A stretch of 6,273 nucleotides of DNA from Novosphingobium sp. GTDB taxonomy: Bacteria; Pseudomonadota; Alphaproteobacteria; Sphingomonadales; Sphingomonadaceae. Every line of letters begins with the position of its first letter. Position 1 is the first letter of the stretch. Under the pieces are notes generated by a model, which was given only the letters and a program-made list of their open reading frames with translations, had not been told where the DNA came from and searched no databases. The position numbers and the translations under genes are program-made. Of the stretch, positions 1 to 4,699 are shown piece after piece. The stretch is from positions 1-6,273 of the forward strand of contig JADYXV010000039.1 of NCBI GenBank assembly GCA_020853995.1, read 5' to 3'.

Positions 1-939
1 TCCGTTGAACTTGCCGATCGTCAACGCCTGATCGCCCTTGTCATAGGCATGGGCCTGCTCAACCTTTTACCGGGCATTGCAGAAGTGCTGAACGGTAATG
101 GTCAGAGCCTTCTTTATCCGGCCAATTCAATGCCCGGCGTGATGTTCGGTCTTTTTGCAAATCGCAATTCGACCGGTCTTTTCCTCGATTGCTGCCTGCT
201 ATTGCTCGTTGCACAACCCGCAGCCAAGCGCGTTATTCATGGCATTTTCGGCAAACTCATGATCGCCACTTTGCTGATCCTGGGCGTAGTCCTCACCCAG
301 TCTAGAAGCAGCATAGCCTTGCTGGTACTTCCCGCCGGTCTGGCTCTGGCCAAAGCAATGGCAACGCGTTTAGACACATCGGCGTTCAAGCCGGCGGCCT
401 CACCACGCGCTCTGCTTGCAACAGGAATTGCAGCAGTCTTGATTATCAGCCTTGTTCCCATCCTTGGCGACACGCGATTAGGCGCTGTCGCGGACCGCTT
501 CGAACAAGGTGACGGGCAGCGCTCCTTGATATGGGAAGACGCCCGATTTTCAGCGCAGCGCTATTGGCCAATCGGTGCGGGCATGGGCACCTTTGACGAA
601 GTCTTCCAGGTCGATGAATCTCTGGAATATATCTCGCAGCGCAGGGCTGGTCGGGCACATAACGATTATCTGGAACTGGCCATCGAAGCAGGTGCCGTCG
701 GCCTCGCCTTGGCAGTTTGCTGGGCGTTGTGGATCGCGCTGGCAGCATGGCGAGCCATTGCCACGCCGCAACGATGGCCCGCTCTTGCCGGGTCTGGCAT
801 TATTTTGGCGATTGCCTTGCAGTCGTTGCTTGATTTTCCCTTGCGCAATCAGACCATGCTCTGCCTCGCTGCGTTTGCCATCCTGCTTGTCGTCCCGCAG
901 CGCAAAGCCACACTGGCCAATGACGAGCCTGCCATATGA
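1..939 (+). CDS. O-antigen ligase/polymerase family membrane protein (5' end outside window)
   Basis: Integral inner-membrane protein of the O-antigen ligase / Wzy_C family, whose members join or polymerise lipid-linked glycans at the periplasmic face. The frame is open from base 1, so the true start lies upstream; the first ATG at 49 is internal. 312 residues are visible; full members usually have about 400-450, so an N-terminal portion is missing. Hydrophobic segments alternate with a large polar loop (about bases 450-660). Family-like motifs are TQSRSS after a membrane helix (295-312), a P-x-G-x-G-M-G-T-F stretch (571-597), and the conserved AHNDYLEL box (655-678) at the end of the loop; the loop arginines and this histidine are the residues normally implicated in glycan transfer. 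Several helices follow, then a short polar tail. The stop overlaps the next gene by 4 bases, suggesting coupled translation. The glycan substrate (O-antigen, capsule or exopolysaccharide) and ligase versus polymerase role cannot be told from sequence. Confidence 0.85.
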   Translation, partial: SVELADRQRLIALVIGMGLLNLLPGIAEVLNGNGQSLLYPANSMPGVMFGLFANRNSTGLFLDCCLLLLVAQPAAKRVIHGIFGKLMIATLLILGVVLTQSRSSIALLVLPAGLALAKAMATRLDTSAFKPAASPRALLATGIAAVLIISLVPILGDTRLGAVADRFEQGDGQRSLIWEDARFSAQRYWPIGAGMGTFDEVFQVDESLEYISQRRAGRAHNDYLELAIEAGAVGLALAVCWALWIALAAWRAIATPQRWPALAGSGIILAIALQSLLDFPLRNQTMLCLAAFAILLVVPQRKATLANDEPAI

Positions 940-1646
940 TCCGCTACGTCTGGATCAGCTTGATGGTCATTCTTGCCCTGCTTGCCAGCGGTGCGCAACT
1001 TGACCGGCAGTCGCGGCGCAACCCGATGCTGGCGCCTCTTGTGCCATCAATGTTCCGCAGCTTTGCGCAGGCCCGGCAAGTCATCTCGACCGTTCGCTCC
1101 GCCGAACCGGCAGAAGCCTTGAAAGCGGCGGAACTGTTGGTGCAGCGCCGCCCGATCCCGGCAGAACACTTGTCGCTTCTCGCCATTGCAAAAGCGCGAA
1201 GCGGAGACAACGCCAACGCTATGCTGCTTTTGCAAATGGCAGCGCAGCGCGGCTGGCGCGATTCGATTGCCCAGCAATCCATGTTCGGCATCGCCTTCAA
1301 TGCAGGTGACATGGCCGAAGCATCCCGCCGTCTGGCAGCGCTGTGGGGCATTGGCGAACGCCAGATGCCGCTTGCGGCTTCTACTGCAAAAGTTTTGGCT
1401 ACGCCCGAAGGCCGCAAAGCCATGGCAGCGGCGATGAGCACGAATGGTCGGTGGATCAATGCTTTCCTGACCGAAAGCGAAGCGATGCCCCCGCACCATC
1501 TGGCTCAGACCATCGCCATAGCTTCAGCCCAAGGAGCGCGTCTGAATTGCGCGGCATTACAGCGCATCGAAACAGTTTACGCGAAACGCAAGCTGGCCGC
1601 AGAAACCGAGATGCTCGCAACCGCGCGCCAGACTTGCTCGCGCTAA
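936..1646 (+). CDS. exported or membrane-anchored helical-repeat (TPR-like) protein, function unknown
   Basis: 236 residues; I do not recognise a specific family. The start is the ATG of an ATGA overlap with the preceding ligase-family gene (936-939), the classic coupled arrangement, with no strong ribosome binding site of its own. Residues about 4-20 are strongly hydrophobic and followed by a basic stretch, so it is a signal peptide or single N-terminal anchor; the remainder would be periplasmic. Residues about 55-145 are alanine- and leucine-rich amphipathic helices in TPR/Sel1-like pairs (AAELLVQRR, LSLLAIAKARSGDNANAMLLLQ, AGDMAEASRRLAALW), but no copy is canonical. The C-terminal part is helical and holds two cysteines (near residues 205 and 234) that could form a disulfide. 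Overlap with the ligase-family gene suggests a helper role in polysaccharide assembly, which is inference from position only. The stop overlaps the convergent lptA stop. Confidence 0.7.
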   Translation: MIRYVWISLMVILALLASGAQLDRQSRRNPMLAPLVPSMFRSFAQARQVISTVRSAEPAEALKAAELLVQRRPIPAEHLSLLAIAKARSGDNANAMLLLQMAAQRGWRDSIAQQSMFGIAFNAGDMAEASRRLAALWGIGERQMPLAASTAKVLATPEGRKAMAAAMSTNGRWINAFLTESEAMPPHHLAQTIAIASAQGARLNCAALQRIETVYAKRKLAAETEMLATARQTCSR

Positions 1647-2194
1647 TCGCGCTGGCGCACTTTGAACGTTCCTGAAACGCGGCCAGCGGGAGCGCCATCA
1701 GTTGCACCGGAACGACCGTCCACACTCGACAAGCCCGAATCAAGATCGATGACCAGGCGCCCCCCATTCAATGTATCGCTACCCCGGCGGAGTGCGACAT
1801 TGCCTGTCATCGTGATGATATTGCGGCCAAAATCATATACCGCAACATCGCCGCGCGCGGTTTCGTTGCCGCGCGTTACCTGAACCCCGCCGGTTGCATC
1901 AATCCGGTCAATCTGGATCCCGCCTGCATCGGAATATGCGACCGTGGTGCGTGCCGCCCGCAGACGCAGATCGGTTTGCGAAATATCGACGTTGCCTGAC
2001 AGGACTACACGCTTGGCCTTGTCCTGCACCTCGATCCGGTCAGCGAGGTAATTGACCGGTGCATTGCTGTTATGATTGGCGAGGCCTTGTGCTGACAAGT
2101 GCTGCGCACCGGCGACCAAGGCCGCTGATCCTGCAAAGCCCAACATAGCCATACGAAACGGCCGGGCGGTGCGGATGATTTCGAACTTGGTCAT
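1643..2194 (-). CDS. lptA: LptA/OstA-family periplasmic lipopolysaccharide transport protein
   Basis: 183 residues, the usual size for LptA. LptA polymerises into the periplasmic beta-jellyroll bridge that carries lipopolysaccharide (or an equivalent glycolipid) from LptBFGC in the inner membrane to LptDE in the outer membrane. Residues about 15-30 are a hydrophobic signal-peptide core after a basic N-terminus, with plausible cleavage after an A-x-A at residue 30 or near residue 35. The mature part shows typical OstA/LptA strand repeats: LADRIEVQDKAKRVVLSGNV (49-68), IDATGGVQVTRG (98-109), ETARGDVAVYDFGRNIITMTG (111-131) and GSDTLNGGRLVIDLDSG (138-154). The start is the ATG of a 4-base ATGA overlap with lptC, so translation is probably coupled. 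Downstream it meets a gene on the opposite strand, with a 4-base tail-to-tail overlap, whereas lptB commonly follows lptA in alphaproteobacteria. The next-best alternative is another OstA-fold protein, but the lptC neighbour argues for LptA. Confidence 0.9.
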   Translation of the reverse strand: MTKFEIIRTARPFRMAMLGFAGSAALVAGAQHLSAQGLANHNSNAPVNYLADRIEVQDKAKRVVLSGNVDISQTDLRLRAARTTVAYSDAGGIQIDRIDATGGVQVTRGNETARGDVAVYDFGRNIITMTGNVALRRGSDTLNGGRLVIDLDSGLSSVDGRSGATDGAPAGRVSGTFKVRQRD

Positions 2195-2835
2195 GGCAAT
2201 TTCATCCTGTCCGGCACCATACGAAGGCGGGCGTTTCCTTGCAGCGTAACGGACCGCTCCGACAGGTCTGCGCTTATCGTGTCAGCCGAAAATGTGCCAG
2301 CCGGAATGCGCCCTTCAACCGGGCCCCGGCTTTTGAGCAGCTTGCGGCCAAGGTCGATGTCAACATTGGTTGCGGTCATCCGGTAACCATCGGCGGTTTG
2401 AAAATTGATCGGCCCGACAATATCGACGATTTCCTTGCCGAAATCATAGGCGCCCTTGCCCGCAGTCAGCAGAGCGGGACCATCGTCGAGCAAGATGCGG
2501 GCGGTCAATTGATCAAGTTCGATCGTGGGTACGGCCTGCGTGCGCTGCACGGCTGATCCGGCGGTGATCGAAAAGCTGCGCCCTTCATCATCCTGCCCGC
2601 GATACATCGCGCTGGACACTTGCATGCGATCATCAAGCACAGCCACTTTGCGGCGATCGAGCAGGAAACTGATCTCGCCGCGCGGCGATAACGGCGATAT
2701 GATCATGACCGCCAGCATTGCCCCGACAGCCGCAGGCAGTGCGCGCGCCAGAAAGTGCACAAGCCGATCATGAAAGCCACCGGGCGCAGCAAAGCCCCGG
2801 CGTTTGGAACGGATGATGTCGGCCTGCACGGTCAT
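2191..2835 (-). CDS. lptC: LptC-family lipopolysaccharide transport protein
   Basis: 214 residues, near the usual 190-220 for LptC. LptC is a bitopic inner-membrane protein that takes lipopolysaccharide from LptB2FG and hands it to LptA. The sequence has a basic cytoplasmic N-terminus (residues 1-31), one membrane helix at about 33-48, then a periplasmic beta-rich domain with LptC/OstA-like strands (about 63-205), including AKGAYDFGKEIVDIVGPINFQ-like repeats around 125-146 and GPVEGRIPAGTFSADTISADL around 171-191. The start at 2835 is the first ATG after an in-frame stop at 2860-2862, which is also the rnd stop; an AAGG (plus-strand bases 2844-2847) lies 8 bases upstream as a modest ribosome binding site. 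The end overlaps lptA by 4 bases. Identification rests on domain layout and neighbour, since LptC sequences are poorly conserved. Confidence 0.86.
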   Translation of the reverse strand: MTVQADIIRSKRRGFAAPGGFHDRLVHFLARALPAAVGAMLAVMIISPLSPRGEISFLLDRRKVAVLDDRMQVSSAMYRGQDDEGRSFSITAGSAVQRTQAVPTIELDQLTARILLDDGPALLTAGKGAYDFGKEIVDIVGPINFQTADGYRMTATNVDIDLGRKLLKSRGPVEGRIPAGTFSADTISADLSERSVTLQGNARLRMVPDRMKLP

Positions 2836-2859
2836 CGCTACAGCCTTATACCATGCACA

Positions 2860-3477
2860 TTACGCGTGGCTGAAGATATCGTTCTCGGCCCAGCCTGCCA
2901 GATCGAGACGCGCGCGAACAGGCAGGAAATCGAAACAGGCCTGCGCGATCGCCGTGCGGCCTTCCCGCTCCAGCCGTTCCACCAGAATGGTGTGCATGGA
3001 GTGAAGATGGCGCACGTCGGAGGCTGCGTATTCCTGCTGGGCGTCGCTTAAAACCGGAGCGCCCCAATCGCTTGATTGCTGCTGCTTGGAGATTTCCTTG
3101 CCGAGCAATTCGCGGACCAGATCCTTCAGTCCGTGGCGGTCGGTATATGTCCGCACCAGCTTTGACGCGATCTTGGTGCAGAACACCGGCGCGGCAACGA
3201 CACCGAGATAATGCTCAATCGCCGCGAGGTCGAATCGGGCAAAGTGATAAAGCTTCAGCCGCGCAGGATCGGCCAGCACGGACTTGAGATTCGGTGCGGC
3301 AAAATCGGTGCCCGGTGCGAAGCGGACGAGATGTTCGTCGCCAGAACCGTCCGAAATCTGGACAAGGCACAAACGATCACGCGGCGTGATCAGCCCCATG
3401 GTCTCGGTGTCGACGGCGACGGGTCCCGGCGCCAGAACGCCAGCGGGAAGGTCATTTTCATGCAGATATACGGCCAT
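2860..3477 (-). CDS. rnd: short ribonuclease D (DEDDy 3'-5' exoribonuclease)
   Basis: 205-residue cytoplasmic 3'-5' exonuclease of the RNase D type, which trims 3' ends of tRNA precursors and other stable RNAs using two metal ions. All DEDDy motifs are intact: Exo I VDTETMGL with D23 and E25; Exo II HFARFDLAAIEHYLG with D83; Exo III Y150-A-A-S-D154, the Y-x3-D signature. The protein stops soon after the exonuclease domain and lacks the HRDC domains of E. coli RNase D (about 375 residues); this short form is common in alphaproteobacteria, so I do not read it as truncation. The start is fixed by an in-frame TAA at 3487-3489 shortly upstream with no other ATG between; the ribosome binding site is weak. 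It is the first gene of a block with lptC (24 bases away) and lptA and is divergent from cysD. The link to envelope genes is positional, not mechanistic. Confidence 0.9.
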   Translation of the reverse strand: MAVYLHENDLPAGVLAPGPVAVDTETMGLITPRDRLCLVQISDGSGDEHLVRFAPGTDFAAPNLKSVLADPARLKLYHFARFDLAAIEHYLGVVAAPVFCTKIASKLVRTYTDRHGLKDLVRELLGKEISKQQQSSDWGAPVLSDAQQEYAASDVRHLHSMHTILVERLEREGRTAIAQACFDFLPVRARLDLAGWAENDIFSHA

Positions 3478-3654
3478 TCTTCGCGCTTAGGCGTTCGCCG
3501 GTTGGGCCGCAAGCGTTGAGTATGTTGATGAAGTACATGCGCACGTTAACCTTCATAATGTTTGCCAAGGTCAAATCGCTCCCATTTGGGAGCATAAGCG
3601 CCAGTGTCGTTGCGCGATTGAGCATCCACGCAATAGCGGAGCGGAAGCCAGCCC
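3478..3654. promoter_or_regulatory. divergent intergenic region between rnd and cysD
   Basis: This 177-base gap must hold the start signals for both the rnd-lptC-lptA block and the cysD-cysNC block. It is more A+T-rich than the flanking genes around 3515-3600. On the plus strand, CATAAT at 3554-3559 matches five of six bases of a -10 hexamer but has no good -35 at 16-18 bases, as expected only if an activator is needed. On the minus strand, TTGACC (plus bases 3569-3574) resembles a -35, without a convincing -10 at standard spacing. A perfect 16-base palindrome lies at 3578-3593. The presence of promoters is inferred from gene orientation; the individual hexamers are weak. Confidence 0.45.
3578..3593. 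promoter_or_regulatory. perfect 16-base palindrome, candidate operator upstream of cysD
   Basis: GCTCCCA-TT-TGGGAGC: two 7-base arms with a 2-base centre, perfectly complementary, ending 61 bases before the cysD start. The short centre makes a stable RNA hairpin unlikely, and no T-run follows, so a dimeric regulator site fits better than a terminator. If the weak -10 at 3554-3559 is real, the palindrome would lie just downstream of the transcription start, a repressor position. The regulator is unknown; I cannot match it to a known site from memory, and it is not the T-N11-A pattern of CysB-like LysR proteins. Confidence 0.4.
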
Positions 3655-4572
3655 ATGACCAATGCCACCCTTACCCACCTGCAACGCCTTGAATCCGAGG
3701 CCATTCATATCATGCGCGAGGTTGTGGCCGAGGCCGAAAACCCGGTGATGATGTATTCGGTGGGCAAGGACAGCGCGGTAATGCTGCACCTTGCGCGCAA
3801 GGCGTTCTACCCATCGCCGCCACCCTTCCCGCTGCTGCATGTTGATACGACGTGGAAGTTCCAGGAAATGTACCGCCTGCGCGACCGGATGGCAGCCGAA
3901 AGCGGCATGGAACTGCTGGTTTACCAGAACCCCGAGGCGACAGAACGCGGGATCAACCCGTTCGATCACGGATCGCTGCACACCGACATGTGGAAGACCG
4001 AAGGGTTGAAGCAGGCGCGGGACAAGTACGGCTTTGACGCGGCTTTTGGCGGCGCACGGCGTGACGAGGAAAAAAGCCGCGCCAAGGAGCGCATCTTTTC
4101 GTTCCGCACCGCCAGCCACGGCTGGGATCCCAAGAACCAGCGCCCGGAATTGTGGAACCTTTACAACGCCCGCAAGAACAAGGGCGAATCGATCCGCGTG
4201 TTCCCGATCAGCAACTGGACCGAACTGGACATCTGGCAGTACATCCACCTGAACGACGTGCCGATCGTGCCGCTGTACTTCGCAGAAGAACGCCCGACCT
4301 ATGAATGGGAAGGCCAGTTGTTCATGGCAGACGATATCGAGCGGCTGGAAAAAGTGCTCGGCTATCGCCCCGAAATCACCAACCGGTCGATCCGCTTCCG
4401 CACACTGGGCTGTTTCCCGCTGACGGGCGCTGTCGAAAGCACCGCCAAGACGCTGCCCGAAGTGATTCAGGAAACCCTGCTGACCACAACCAGCGAACGG
4501 CAAGGCCGCGTGATCGACAAGGATGCTGGCGGCGCCGGCATGGAAGTGAAGAAGCAGCAGGGGTATTTCTAG
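3655..4572 (+). CDS. cysD: sulfate adenylyltransferase subunit 2 (CysD)
   Basis: 305 residues, the normal full length. CysD is the small catalytic subunit of heterodimeric ATP sulfurylase; with the GTPase CysN it makes adenosine 5'-phosphosulfate (APS) from ATP and sulfate in the cytoplasm, the first step of assimilatory sulfate reduction. It belongs to the PP-loop adenylyl-transfer family: the PP-loop YSVGKDS is at residues 34-40, a conserved HVDTTWKF at 62-69, the diagnostic GGARRDEEKSRAKER at 132-146, NWTELDIWQYI at 187-197, and RFRTLGCFPLTGAVES at 247-262. The start is fixed by an in-frame TAG at 3634-3636 with no other ATG between, and a GGAAG-type ribosome binding site (3643-3647) sits 7 bases upstream. 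It is followed after 127 bases by cysNC, its obligate partner. All expected motifs are present; nothing suggests damage. Confidence 0.97.
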   Translation: MTNATLTHLQRLESEAIHIMREVVAEAENPVMMYSVGKDSAVMLHLARKAFYPSPPPFPLLHVDTTWKFQEMYRLRDRMAAESGMELLVYQNPEATERGINPFDHGSLHTDMWKTEGLKQARDKYGFDAAFGGARRDEEKSRAKERIFSFRTASHGWDPKNQRPELWNLYNARKNKGESIRVFPISNWTELDIWQYIHLNDVPIVPLYFAEERPTYEWEGQLFMADDIERLEKVLGYRPEITNRSIRFRTLGCFPLTGAVESTAKTLPEVIQETLLTTTSERQGRVIDKDAGGAGMEVKKQQGYF

Positions 4573-4598
4573 GACGCCCACCGAGCGCTTTAATGCAT

Positions 4599-4690
4599 CG
4601 TCACCCTGAAATTGTTTCAGGGTCCATTTTTCCTCCTGCACCACCATCGCCGTTTCGCGTGATGGATGCTGAAACAAGTTCAGCATGACG
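4599..4690. repeat. 92-base two-armed inverted-repeat element between cysD and cysNC
   Basis: Two 29-base arms, 4599-4627 and 4662-4690, are reverse complements at 24 of 29 positions, separated by 34 bases. Each arm is itself a hairpin: 4603-4611 pairs with 4615-4623 (9 base pairs, 3-base loop), and 4666-4673 pairs with 4679-4686 (8 base pairs, 5-base loop). Four of the five differences between arms are paired changes (CC..GG in one, TG..CA in the other) that preserve both hairpins. I recall very similar repeats scattered between genes in sphingomonad genomes, in minus-strand reading often giving false ORFs beginning MLNLFQHP, as here from 4686. No transposase is present, so it would be a non-autonomous, MITE- or REP-like element. 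It fills most of the 4573-4699 gap. Confidence 0.75.
4603..4631 (+). terminator. terminator-like hairpin with T-run after cysD (weak)
   Basis: A 9-base-pair stem (4603-4611 with 4615-4623, loop TTG) is followed, after 3 bases, by five T residues at 4627-4631. This resembles an intrinsic terminator, but the stem is only moderately G+C-rich and the T-run is short and set back. It lies inside an operon whose second gene makes the partner of the first, so at most partial attenuation between cysD and cysNC is plausible. It may simply be one arm of the repeat with no termination role. Confidence 0.25.
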
Positions 4691-4699
4691 GAGTGTCAT

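Noticed and set aside
944..1499. Minus-strand open frames opposite the helical-repeat gene
   Set aside because: The plus-strand frame has a signal-type N-terminus, an ATGA overlap with the upstream gene and a helical pattern; the antisense frames are rich in Cys, Arg and Ser and resemble no protein I know.
1623..1643. GCGCG...CGCGC inverted repeat near the convergent stops as a terminator
   Set aside because: Only 5 base pairs with an 11-base loop and no T-run on either strand; expected by chance in G+C-rich sequence.
2860..3477. RNase D as a truncated pseudogene because it lacks HRDC domains
   Set aside because: All DEDDy catalytic residues are present and the roughly 205-residue form is normal in alphaproteobacteria.
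3571..4686. 371-residue open frame on the minus strand opposite cysD, starting inside the repeat (MLNLFQHP...)
   Set aside because: It lies antisense to a clearly real, full-length CysD. Its start is created by the intergenic repeat, and the rest is a low-complexity shadow of cysD codon use with no recognisable domain.
4573..4699. A small gene or small-protein frame in the cysD-cysNC gap
   Set aside because: The gap is almost entirely the inverted-repeat element; no short frame has a ribosome binding site and coding character.
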